A stretch of 33,062 bases of DNA, from assembly GCA_051653405.1 (NCBI GenBank), contig JBOFWC010000148.1:1-33062 (forward strand). The letters run 5' to 3'. A program made the position numbers and the translations under genes. The notes under the pieces were generated by a model, which saw only the letters and a list, made by a program, of their open reading frames with translations, had not been told where the DNA came from and did no database searches. Source of the DNA: Proteocatella sp051653405. GTDB taxonomy: Bacteria; Bacillota; Clostridia; Peptostreptococcales; Filifactoraceae. Shown here piece by piece: positions 8,981-16,927 of the stretch (the first letter of the stretch is position 1; every line of letters starts with the position of its first letter).

Positions 8981-11932
8981 ATGGAGCTACTATTAGGGAT
9001 AGATATAGGATCAACTACAGTAAAAATAGTTTTATTAAAAGATACGGAAATACTCTATAAGAAATATGACAGGCATTTTTCTAAGGTTAGAGAAAAAGCC
9101 TGCGAAATGCTGGAGGAGTTAAACAATATTTCAAACTTGAGATTAATTTTAAACGAAGCAGAGATAAAAGTATCTATAACAGGTTCAGCAGGTTTTGGAG
9201 TAGCAAAGGCAAGTAATATAAACTTTGTACAGGAGGTTTTTGCAACTAGACAGGTTGTGGGAACTATATTGCCAAGTGCGGATGTAGTAATTGAACTTGG
9301 TGGAGAAGATGCGAAGATAATATTTCTTACAGGAATGCTTGAAGAGAGAATGAATGGAACTTGTGCAGGCGGTACAGGCGCATTTATAGATCAGATGTCA
9401 GCACTTTTGAATGTAAGTTCTGAAGAGCTTGATCAGTTATGCAAAAATGCAGAAAGAATTTATCCAATAGCTTCAAGATGTGGAGTTTTTGCGAAAACAG
9501 ATATTCAGACAGTTTTAAATCAAGGTGCAAGAAAAGAAGACGTAGCAATAAGCATATTTCAGGCCGTTGTAGATCAGACGCTTTCAGGGTTAGCTCAGGG
9601 TAGGGAGATAGAAGGAGATGTGCTATTTTTAGGAGGCCCATTATTTTTCTATAAAGCTTTACAGAAAAGGTTCACAGAAACTTTGAACCTAAAATTGGAA
9701 AATGCTCACTTTCCAGAGCTGGGCCCTTATGCTATAGCAGCAGGAGCCGCATATCATAGTAGGCTTAATAAGGAAGTATTATCATATGAAGACATTATTT
9801 CAAGACTTAATAAAACGCGTGAAATAGCGAGTAACACTAAGTATCTTTCTCCTCTGTTTGCAGATATGGAAGAATATAGAGAATTTGCAGAAAGACATAG
9901 TAAAAACACGGTACAATTAGGAGATTTAAGCACCTATACAGGAAATGCGTATTTAGGGATAGATTGTGGAAGTACTACTACAAAGATGGTATTAATTGCT
10001 GAGGATGGAAGACTATTATACAGCTACTACAATTCAAACCAAGGCAATCCAGTACAGGTGGTAAGGCATCAACTTGAAGAGATATACAATATTTGCAAAG
10101 ATCGAATAAAGATAAAAAGTTCAGGAGTAACTGGATACGGAGAAGAAATTATAAAAAATGCTTTTGGAGTAAACCATGGTATAGTTGAAACGGTGGCTCA
10201 TTATCGTGCAGCAAAATATTTTTGTCCAGACGTGGAATTTATAATAGATATAGGTGGACAGGATATAAAGTGTTTTAGAGTGAGAAATGGGGCAGTGGAC
10301 AATATAATGCTTAATGAAGCGTGTTCATCAGGTTGCGGTTCATTTGTAGAGACTTTTGCAAAATCTATGGGTTACAATATACAGGATTTCTGCAAGCTAG
10401 CGCTAGTATCAAAGCAGCCAATAGATTTAGGTTCAAGATGTACAGTTTTTATGAACTCATCGGTAAAACAGGCCCAAAAAGAAGGGGCAACAATAGAAGA
10501 TATATCAGCGGGACTTTCCATAAGTGTGGTTAAAAATGCATTATATAAGGTTATACGAGTAAAAAACTCAGAGGAGCTCGGAGAAAGCATAGTAGTTCAA
10601 GGAGGAACTTTCTTAAACGATGCTATACTGAGAAGTTTTGAGCAGGAAATAGGAAAACCGGTAATCAGGCCAGCTATTTCAGGGCTTATGGGAGCCTTTG
10701 GAGTAGCACTTTATGCCAAGGAGTATGGGAAAGGTAAACAGAAGCTTATAACTAGAGAGGAACTAAAAAGTTTTACTCATTCTATAAAACATACAAAATG
10801 TGGACTGTGTACAAATAATTGTAGCCTCAGCATCAATTCGTTTGGAGGGAATAAGAAATATATATCGGGGAATAAATGTGAAAAACCCTCAGGGAAAAAT
10901 AAGGGAAAAGAAATTCCTGACATGTATAAATACAAGCTTGAAAAACTTAGACATTTAAAAGAAAAGTCGGATAATTCATCTAAATTGAAGGATAAAACTT
11001 CAATAGGAATCCCTCTAGCGCTAAATATGATTGAGCAGCTTCCTTTTTGGCAAAAGTTTTTTACACAGCTTGATTTCAATGTAGTTATGTCAGATATATC
11101 AAGTAGAGAGCTTTACCGAAAAGGGCAGAACTCAATTCCATCTGATACAGTTTGTTATCCAGCAAAGCTTGTACATGGTCATATAGAGGACTTGCTTTTA
11201 AAAAAGGTAGACTCCATATTTTATCCATGTATGACCTATAATATAGATGAAAGCAAGGGAGACAACTGTTATAACTGCCCAGTTGTAGCATATTATCCAG
11301 AACTCTTAGTTGCAAATATAGAAAAGTTGAAAAACGTAAGATTCATAAGTCCTTATTTAGAGCTAAATAATAAATTTAAACTCATAGAGCAGCTTTATAG
11401 AGCATTAAGGCCTATTAGGAGGATAAGCAAACTCAAAATAGCAGCGGCACTTGATAAAGCGTTCAGAACGCAAAGAGATTATGAATTGGACATACTCAAA
11501 AAAGGTGTAGAGGCCATAGACTATGCAGATAAGCACAATATGCAAATTGCAGTAGTTGCAGGAAGACCATATCATATAGATCCAGAGATAAATCACGGGA
11601 TAAATAATATTATAACCGACTGTGATATGGTACTTGTTACAGAAGACGTCATAAACAATATGTATAGCACCCCAAAAGTAAATGTATTAAATCAGTGGAC
11701 ATACCATTCGAGGATGTATGCCAGTGCAAACTATGTAAAGCATAAAGCAAATGCACAGTTAATTCAATTAGTATCTTTCGGATGTGGAATAGATGCAATT
11801 ACAACAGATGAAATAAGGACTATTTTAGAAGAGAGCGGTAAGCTTTATACACAGATAAAAATAGATGAAATAAACAATCTAGGCGCTGCTAAGATAAGAC
11901 TGAGAAGCCTTCAAGCTGCAATTGAAAGGTAG
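8981..11932 (+). CDS. 2-hydroxyacyl-CoA dehydratase activase-like protein, two BcrAD/BadFG ATPase domains plus DUF2229 (N-terminal piece)
   Basis: A 983-residue protein with two tandem ASKHA-fold ATPase domains: LLGIDIGSTTVK at 4-15 and YLGIDCGSTTTK at 324-335. Each has the iron-sulfur cysteines that bridge two subunits in HgdC-type activators: C128 in NGTCAGGTG and C167 in SRCGVF for the first; C448/C452 and C487 in GSRCTVF for the second. From about residue 690 a DUF2229 region follows, with further cysteines (for example SDTVCYPAK and YNCPVV). HgdC-type activators drive ATP-dependent electron injection into dehydratases, but the target of this long family is unknown. The 411-residue gene downstream is in the same frame after one TAG, whereas many clostridial relatives are a single polypeptide of about 1,400 residues. 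Confidence 0.85.
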   Translation: MELLLGIDIGSTTVKIVLLKDTEILYKKYDRHFSKVREKACEMLEELNNISNLRLILNEAEIKVSITGSAGFGVAKASNINFVQEVFATRQVVGTILPSADVVIELGGEDAKIIFLTGMLEERMNGTCAGGTGAFIDQMSALLNVSSEELDQLCKNAERIYPIASRCGVFAKTDIQTVLNQGARKEDVAISIFQAVVDQTLSGLAQGREIEGDVLFLGGPLFFYKALQKRFTETLNLKLENAHFPELGPYAIAAGAAYHSRLNKEVLSYEDIISRLNKTREIASNTKYLSPLFADMEEYREFAERHSKNTVQLGDLSTYTGNAYLGIDCGSTTTKMVLIAEDGRLLYSYYNSNQGNPVQVVRHQLEEIYNICKDRIKIKSSGVTGYGEEIIKNAFGVNHGIVETVAHYRAAKYFCPDVEFIIDIGGQDIKCFRVRNGAVDNIMLNEACSSGCGSFVETFAKSMGYNIQDFCKLALVSKQPIDLGSRCTVFMNSSVKQAQKEGATIEDISAGLSISVVKNALYKVIRVKNSEELGESIVVQGGTFLNDAILRSFEQEIGKPVIRPAISGLMGAFGVALYAKEYGKGKQKLITREELKSFTHSIKHTKCGLCTNNCSLSINSFGGNKKYISGNKCEKPSGKNKGKEIPDMYKYKLEKLRHLKEKSDNSSKLKDKTSIGIPLALNMIEQLPFWQKFFTQLDFNVVMSDISSRELYRKGQNSIPSDTVCYPAKLVHGHIEDLLLKKVDSIFYPCMTYNIDESKGDNCYNCPVVAYYPELLVANIEKLKNVRFISPYLELNNKFKLIEQLYRALRPIRRISKLKIAAALDKAFRTQRDYELDILKKGVEAIDYADKHNMQIAVVAGRPYHIDPEINHGINNIITDCDMVLVTEDVINNMYSTPKVNVLNQWTYHSRMYASANYVKHKANAQLIQLVSFGCGIDAITTDEIRTILEESGKLYTQIKIDEINNLGAAKIRLRSLQAAIER

Positions 11933-11941
11933 GAATCAATC

Positions 11942-13177
11942 ATGGATATCAAAAAAGTTGAATTTACTGAAGAGATGAAAAAAGATTATACAATACTTGT
12001 GCCAAATATGCTACCGATACATTTTAAACTCATAATTTCTATACTTAAGAATTATGGATATAATTTAGAGCTATTAGAAACCAAAGGCCAGCATATAGCA
12101 CAAACGGGAATAAAACATGTTCACAATGACACTTGCTATCCTGCTATACTTGTAATAGGACAACTTATAGATGCTATTGAAAATGGAGGCTATGACAAAA
12201 ACAAGATAGCACTGATGATAACCCAAACTGGGGGAGGTTGCAGAGCATCAAACTATATACACCTTCTAAGGAAGGCTCTTGTAAATGCCGGGTATGAAAA
12301 TATTCCGGTAATATCATTAAACTTTTCGGGAACGGAAAAGTCCCCAGGGTTTAGACTTTCTCCCAAAATAATACAACAATTAGTGTATAGTGTGCTTTTA
12401 GGCGATCTTATAATGAATTTATACAACCAGTGCGTGCCCTATGAAGAAGAGGAAGGAAGCTGCGATATAATTTTAGAATCCATTTTGGAATCGATAGCGG
12501 AACATTTTAAAGGAAGAACCATAATAAAATATAAAGAGATACTAGAAATTGCTAAAAATATAGTAAATAAATTTAGTTTATTAAAAAGAAAAGCAGAGCA
12601 AAGAGTAAGAGTAGGAATAGTGGGAGAGATATATGTAAAATTTTCGCCACTTGGAAACAATGAGCTTGAAAAATTTTTAATAAATGAAAATGCAGAGCCC
12701 GTACTTCCAGGGCTTATGGATTTTTGTCTATATACAATATACAATTCTATAATGGACTATAAGCTTTATGGAAGAAAAGCTGTAAAAGCAGTAACTTCAA
12801 GTTTTATATACAATTATATAATACAGAAACAAAATGATATTCGAAATATAATTACAAAAAACAGCAATTTCCATGCACCACACAGTTTTGAAGAGGGAAG
12901 AATAAAAGCAGAAGAAGTCATAAGTCTTGGTGTGAAAATGGGAGAGGGATGGCTTTTGCCAGCAGAGATAATAAGTTTAATATCCCATGGAGTAAACCAT
13001 GTTATATGTACACAGCCATTTGGATGTCTTCCAAATCATATAGCAGGGAAAGGGATGATTAGAAAGATAAGAAATCTTTATCCAAGTGCAAATATAGTTC
13101 CAGTAGATTATGATCCTGGAGCTTCTAGAGTAAATCAAGAAAACAGAATAAAGTTAATGCTGGCAGATGCAGAATAA
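11942..13177 (+). CDS. Dehydratase activase-associated protein (C-terminal piece, HgdB-like/DUF2229-linked)
   Basis: A 411-residue protein corresponding to the C-terminal part of long BcrAD/DUF2229 activase proteins. It has conserved cysteine motifs: HNDTCYPA (C65), TQTGGGCRASNY (C100) and CTQPFGCLPNH (C356 and C362), suggesting an iron-sulfur cluster as in the HgdB/HgdA fold. It starts at ATG 11942, nine bases after the TAG of the preceding gene and in the same reading frame. AAGGTAGGA overlapping that stop can serve as its own ribosome site. It probably forms a complex with the upstream protein. Whether the two-gene arrangement is ancestral or a recent split cannot be told here. Confidence 0.75.
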   Translation: MDIKKVEFTEEMKKDYTILVPNMLPIHFKLIISILKNYGYNLELLETKGQHIAQTGIKHVHNDTCYPAILVIGQLIDAIENGGYDKNKIALMITQTGGGCRASNYIHLLRKALVNAGYENIPVISLNFSGTEKSPGFRLSPKIIQQLVYSVLLGDLIMNLYNQCVPYEEEEGSCDIILESILESIAEHFKGRTIIKYKEILEIAKNIVNKFSLLKRKAEQRVRVGIVGEIYVKFSPLGNNELEKFLINENAEPVLPGLMDFCLYTIYNSIMDYKLYGRKAVKAVTSSFIYNYIIQKQNDIRNIITKNSNFHAPHSFEEGRIKAEEVISLGVKMGEGWLLPAEIISLISHGVNHVICTQPFGCLPNHIAGKGMIRKIRNLYPSANIVPVDYDPGASRVNQENRIKLMLADAE

Positions 13178-13210
13178 AAATTATTTATAAATGAGAAGAG
13201 GAAGGTATTA

Positions 13211-14209
13211 GTGACTATAAAAGAAATAGCTGAAAAAGCGGGAGTGTCAATTGCTACGGTATCATTGGCATTAAATAACAAAGGAAATATAAAAAAGGAG
13301 ACGAGAGAACAGATTTTAAAAATAGCATCTGAAGGCGGTTATACAAGAAAGAAGAGTGAAGCAAAGAAAAATATACTTTTGATAAAATATGTAAATAGTG
13401 GAATATCGATTGAAAAGAATGGGGATTTTGTAGCAAAGATAATAGACTCTATAGAATTTAACGCAAGTGAAAATGGATACAATGTAAATATAAAAAACAT
13501 ATCGGCACTAGACTGGCAGGAATCTATATATTCAATAGCCCAGGAGGATTTTGTGGGTATGATTTTTCTATCTACAGAAGCGGAGGATAGTGTTGCAGAA
13601 CAATTAAAAGATATGCACATACCAGTAGTAGCGGTAGATAACCTTTTTGAGCATGTAAATATAAATGCAGTTAGTATAGATAATATGGGTGGGATATACG
13701 AAGCTGTAAAGTATGCGAAGAAGATGGGACATAAAAAAATTGGATATATTCACAGTAGTGTAAATTTTGACAATATAAATCAAAGAAAAGAGAGCTTTCA
13801 AAAATCGATGGCTCTATTTGGATTAGAAGTAAAAGAAGAGTATATGATAGAAGTAATGCCCACCTTGGATGGCGCATATGAGGATATGCTTATGCTACTT
13901 AATAAAGGAAGGGAACTCCCTACACTTTATGTAGCGGCAAATGATACTATAGCTATAGGTATAATAAAAGCGCTAAAAGAATATAATATAATAGTGCCAA
14001 AAGATATTTCAGTAATTGGATTTGACGATATACCATTTTGCACTATGATGGACAGCCCTCTTACAACCATGAAAGTAAATAAGAAGTGCATGGGTGAGAA
14101 AGCAATTCAGCTTTTAATGGAAAATATAGAACATACAGAAGCGGACAATATAAAGGTTTTAATAAGACCCAAGCTTATAGAGCGAGAAAGTGTAAGAAAT
14201 ATTGAATAA
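13211..14209 (+). CDS. LacI-family transcriptional regulator (copy 1)
   Basis: A 332-residue repressor-type protein. An N-terminal LacI helix-turn-helix (TIKEIAEKAGVSIATVSLAL, 2-21) is followed by a periplasmic-binding-like effector domain with the usual IPVVAVDNLFE, AANDTIAIGIIKAL and ISVIGFDDIPF segments. It starts at GTG with GAGGAAGG upstream; the ATGs downstream fall inside conserved sequence. It lies 33 bases after the activase genes and is closed off by a terminator, so it probably shares their transcript. By eye it is about half identical to the LacI regulator 350 bases downstream, so it may respond to a related sugar and control the importer and compartment operon. Confidence 0.88.
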   Translation: MTIKEIAEKAGVSIATVSLALNNKGNIKKETREQILKIASEGGYTRKKSEAKKNILLIKYVNSGISIEKNGDFVAKIIDSIEFNASENGYNVNIKNISALDWQESIYSIAQEDFVGMIFLSTEAEDSVAEQLKDMHIPVVAVDNLFEHVNINAVSIDNMGGIYEAVKYAKKMGHKKIGYIHSSVNFDNINQRKESFQKSMALFGLEVKEEYMIEVMPTLDGAYEDMLMLLNKGRELPTLYVAANDTIAIGIIKALKEYNIIVPKDISVIGFDDIPFCTMMDSPLTTMKVNKKCMGEKAIQLLMENIEHTEADNIKVLIRPKLIERESVRNIE

Positions 14210-14250
14210 AAAAGGACAATCAGGAAATAGGTGATGGCCTTACAAGCAAG

Positions 14251-14294
14251 AAGAGATATAATCTTAAGTTATTTAGGATAGTATCTCTTTTTTT
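14251..14294 (+). terminator. Rho-independent terminator after LacI copy 1
   Basis: AAGAGATA (14251-14258) pairs with TATCTCTT (14282-14289). An inner stem ATCTTAA / TTAGGAT, with one wobble, extends the hairpin. A run of seven T follows the outer stem. Confidence 0.8.
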
Positions 14295-14319
14295 ATTAAA
14301 CTTTTTTAAAAAGTTTAAT
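14295..14319. repeat. Perfect 25-base palindrome
   Basis: ATTAAACTTTTT (14295-14306) and its reverse complement (14308-14319) are separated by one T. It abuts the terminator T-run. It could be a second backup hairpin or a protein-binding site; the symmetry is exact but the composition is only A, T and two G/C pairs. Confidence 0.4.
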
Positions 14320-14488
14320 AAAATTAAATGTTATATAAAAAAGTGATAACTAGCAATAATATAAAAAAACAACTGTTATTTATAGAAAACATCTGTATAA
14401 TTTAATTTAAAACCTAATTTAAATGCCTGTAATACTTAAAAATACTAATAAAGTTATCTAAAAATTTAAAAAATAAAAATTTTAATTA

Positions 14489-14503
14489 AAAAAACGTTTG
14501 CAT
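14489..14503 (-). promoter_or_regulatory. Candidate LacI/CcpA-type operator upstream of LacI copy 2
   Basis: Read on the minus strand, ATGCAAACGTTTTTT matches the cre consensus WTGNAANCGNWNNCW at all defined positions but the C near the end. The central AAACGTTT is palindromic around CG, as in most LacI-family operators. It lies 53 bases before the regulator's start, where it could allow autoregulation and control of the downstream operon. Confidence 0.38.
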
Positions 14504-14555
14504 TTTAGTTAAATTATGATATTATTTTAAATATAAAATAGATATTGAAAAGTAG

Positions 14556-15584
14556 ATGGTAAAGATGGGGATAACAATTAAAGAAATTGCCGAGGAGGCA
14601 GGAGTATCTAAAGCAACAGTTTCACTGGCGCTTAACAATAAAGGCGCAGTAGGTGAAAAGACTAAACAGCTTATATGGGAAATTGCATGCAAAAATGGAT
14701 ATAATCGAAAAAGCATAATATCCAAACCTAAACAAAATTTACTTTTTATTAAGTATATTGGAAATGGGGCAGCGATTGAACATAATGGAGACTTTGTAGC
14801 AAGAATAGTAGATGCAATAGAATTTGCAAGTAGAGAACTGAATTACAATCTGACAATAAAAAATATAGAGACAGGCGAGTTTGAAAAAGAAATAAGATAT
14901 ATGGACTTTCACAATTATGAAGGCGTAATACTACTAGCAACTGAGCTAGAAGCAGAGAGGGGAGATCTGATAAAAGAAATCCCAATACCAGTAATATCAG
15001 TAGATAATATGTTTGAGGATTATGATGTTGACTGTGTGGTTATGGACAACCATGGTGGTATATTTACAGCAGCAAAGTACTTAGCTGAGCTAGGACATAC
15101 AGAAATAGGATTTATAGACAGTCTAATAAGATTTCCAAATTTTGACCAAAGAACTGAAGGCTTCCAAAGAGCTTTAAAAAAACTAGGGCTAAAATACATG
15201 GAGGAACACATAAAACATGTGTCTCCAAATCTAGAGGGTGCTTACAATGGAATGCTTGAAGAGATTCAAAAAAGCAGTAACATGCCGACAGCATTTATAG
15301 CGGCAAATGATACGATTGCGATAGGCGCAATAAAAGCACTTAAGGAGTCAGGATATGAAATTCCAGGGAGAATATCCGTAATAGGGTTTGATGATATTCC
15401 TTTTGGAAGAGTTTTAGAAAAAAGTCTTACAACTATGCAGGTAGACAAGGAAAAGATAGGTAGACTTGCAGTAAAAGCCCTTCACGATAAGATCAATAAT
15501 TATCAAGAGGGCTGCATAAAAATGATTTCAAGAACTAAGCTCATAGAAAGAGAGAGTACTTGCAGGCCTTACAATTTGGGATAA
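14556..15584 (+). CDS. LacI-family transcriptional regulator (copy 2), probable controller of the microcompartment operon
   Basis: A 342-residue LacI-type regulator with helix-turn-helix TIKEIAEEAGVSKATVSLAL near the start and a sugar-sensing domain (IPVISVDNMFEDYDVD, AANDTIAIGAIKALKESGY, ISVIGFDDIPFG). Translation may start at 14556 or at the in-frame ATG 14565; neither has a strong ribosome site, and the second leaves the family's usual N-terminus. It is a clear paralogue of the regulator at 13211. Position at the head of the importer and compartment genes, with a 94-base gap and no strong terminator, makes it their likely local regulator. The effector is presumably the imported or phosphorylated sugar (inference). 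Confidence 0.9.
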   Translation: MVKMGITIKEIAEEAGVSKATVSLALNNKGAVGEKTKQLIWEIACKNGYNRKSIISKPKQNLLFIKYIGNGAAIEHNGDFVARIVDAIEFASRELNYNLTIKNIETGEFEKEIRYMDFHNYEGVILLATELEAERGDLIKEIPIPVISVDNMFEDYDVDCVVMDNHGGIFTAAKYLAELGHTEIGFIDSLIRFPNFDQRTEGFQRALKKLGLKYMEEHIKHVSPNLEGAYNGMLEEIQKSSNMPTAFIAANDTIAIGAIKALKESGYEIPGRISVIGFDDIPFGRVLEKSLTTMQVDKEKIGRLAVKALHDKINNYQEGCIKMISRTKLIERESTCRPYNLG

Positions 15585-15594
15585 TAAAATGCGG

Positions 15595-15632
15595 AATAAA
15601 TAAGGAGTGTATTATGCTATTCTGTATTTATT
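15595..15632 (+). promoter_or_regulatory. Inverted repeat in the leader of the sugar-binding lipoprotein gene
   Basis: AATAAATA (15595-15602) and TATTTATT (15625-15632) form an exact inverted repeat with a 22-base spacer, just after the LacI stop codon. It might be an operator, a weak attenuating hairpin, or chance in AT-rich DNA. A possible -10 box TATAAA overlaps its right arm (15632-15637), but I see no good -35. Confidence 0.25.
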
Positions 15633-15678
15633 ATAAAAAACTAAACTAAACTAAAAACTACATACTAGGAGGATACTA

Positions 15679-16767
15679 ATGGTAAAAAGAAAAAGATTAT
15701 TATCATTTTTAATGATAGCATCATTATCAGCATCATTATTAGCAGGTTGTGGTTCATCATCTTCATCAACTGAGGGAGAAGGAGAAGCAGCAGCAACAGG
15801 CGCAAACGGAAAGATCGCGGTTATAAGAAACCTGCCTTCTGATGACCACACAAAACAATTCCTTGAGGGAGCTAAAACTGAAGGGGAAGCGCTTGGATAC
15901 CAAGTGGATACATTCATTTCAAATGGAGATGATGCTAAGTTCCAAGAACTAGTAGCACAGCAGATTCAAAAAGGATATGACGGACTTATCATATCTCACG
16001 GTAAGGCAGAATATTCAACAGACATGCTTCAGCCAGCGCTAGATGCAGGTATGAAAATAGTAACATTTGATACAGCATTTAAAGATGGAACTATACCAGA
16101 AGGTATAACATCTACAGCTCAAGATGATGAAGCACTTGCTAGATTATCACTAGATGAAATAGTAGCATCATCACCAAATAGTCCAGCTAAAGTTATAAAA
16201 GTTTGGTTTGGGCCTGGAATCCCACCTCTTGATAGAAGAGATGCGATATACAAAGAGTATGAAGCAGCAGGAAAGATTGAGACAGTAGAATTAATTGGAC
16301 CATCAACACTTGATGATGTTCAAGGTGAAGTTTCAAACAGAGTAGCAGCAGTTCTTCCAAAATACCCAGCAGGTACAGTAGATGCAATGTGGGGATCTTG
16401 GGATGAAATGGCAAAAGGTGGATACAAAGCACTTAAAGAAGCTAATCGTACAGATATCAACTTAGTTTCTATAGACGTATCAAACCAAGATATCAACTTA
16501 ATGATGGAAGAGGGAAGCGTTTGGTCTGCAACAGCAGCAGTTGACCCAAAACTTATAGGAATGGTAAACATGAGATTATTAGCTAAAAAACTTAAGGATG
16601 AAGAGACTCCTCAGACATATGACCTAGAAGCTCACCTTATAAAGAAATCTCAATTAAGCGCAGATACAACAATGAACACACTTCCAGATGTAGTTCCTGG
16701 ATGGGGACAATCAGATGCATTTAATGAGCCTTGGATGGACGAGTTACGTGCAGCAAATGCAAAGTAA
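15679..16767 (+). CDS. Sugar ABC transporter substrate-binding lipoprotein (RbsB-like)
   Basis: A 362-residue exported lipoprotein. A basic N-terminus and hydrophobic stretch end in the lipobox LLAGC with C24 as the lipidated residue, followed by a Ser-rich linker. The mature part is a two-lobed periplasmic-binding protein of the CUT2/RbsB type (KIAVIRNLPSDDHTKQFLEG, DGLIISHG, KIVTFDTAF, NLVSIDVSNQDINLM). AGGAGG stands nine bases before ATG. It is first in a CUT2 importer set with the ATPase and permease that follow. Placement ahead of an MtnK-type kinase suggests a pentose such as methylthioribose or 5-deoxyribose as ligand (inference). Confidence 0.9.
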   Translation: MVKRKRLLSFLMIASLSASLLAGCGSSSSSTEGEGEAAATGANGKIAVIRNLPSDDHTKQFLEGAKTEGEALGYQVDTFISNGDDAKFQELVAQQIQKGYDGLIISHGKAEYSTDMLQPALDAGMKIVTFDTAFKDGTIPEGITSTAQDDEALARLSLDEIVASSPNSPAKVIKVWFGPGIPPLDRRDAIYKEYEAAGKIETVELIGPSTLDDVQGEVSNRVAAVLPKYPAGTVDAMWGSWDEMAKGGYKALKEANRTDINLVSIDVSNQDINLMMEEGSVWSATAAVDPKLIGMVNMRLLAKKLKDEETPQTYDLEAHLIKKSQLSADTTMNTLPDVVPGWGQSDAFNEPWMDELRAANAK

Positions 16768-16801
16768 TATCCGAAATAGAGTATAAAAGTTAAAAGGTTA
16801 A

Positions 16802-16836
16802 AGAATAGAGAAGTAAACACTCCACTTCTCTATTCT
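16802..16836 (+). other. Strong hairpin without T-tract after the binding-protein gene
   Basis: AGAATAGAGAAGT (16802-16814) pairs perfectly with ACTTCTCTATTCT (16824-16836) around a nine-base loop. It is followed by AATACC rather than a run of T, so full termination is unlikely. Such intergenic hairpins after binding-protein genes commonly stabilise the upstream mRNA and make the binding protein more abundant than the membrane parts. Confidence 0.65.
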
Positions 16837-16927
16837 AATACCAAAAATTAGTCAAATTTATTAAAATAATAGCGATGTAAAAAAATTGTTATATTGTTTT
16901 TTAGAAAAAGGGAATGGATGTGAACTG

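Larger units (their letters stand above)
14210..14555. other. 346-base AT-rich intergenic region between two LacI genes
   Basis: Contains a terminator for the upstream unit (14251-14294), a 25-base perfect palindrome (14295-14319), and a candidate LacI/CcpA-type operator (14489-14503) close to the second LacI gene. The rest is very AT-rich, with no ORF, tRNA or riboswitch that I can recognise. Promoter boxes for the downstream gene are ambiguous: TTAAAT (14509-14514) and TATAAA (14532-14537) with a 17-base spacer are the best pair I see. Confidence 0.5.

Noticed and set aside
11930..11932. TAG as a pyrrolysine codon read through to make a full-length activase
   Set aside because: TAG ends several other genes here (for example the aldolase and BMC-H 2), and the second part has its own ribosome site and ATG. 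No PYLIS-like structure was recognised.
15640..15660. Short ACTAA repeats upstream of the binding-protein gene as a functional repeat or CRISPR remnant
   Set aside because: Only three imperfect five-base units in AT-rich leader DNA; no spacer structure.
16886..16927. Upstream TTG start for the ABC ATPase
   Set aside because: The 14 extra residues do not resemble the family N-terminus; ATG 16928 gives the normal length.
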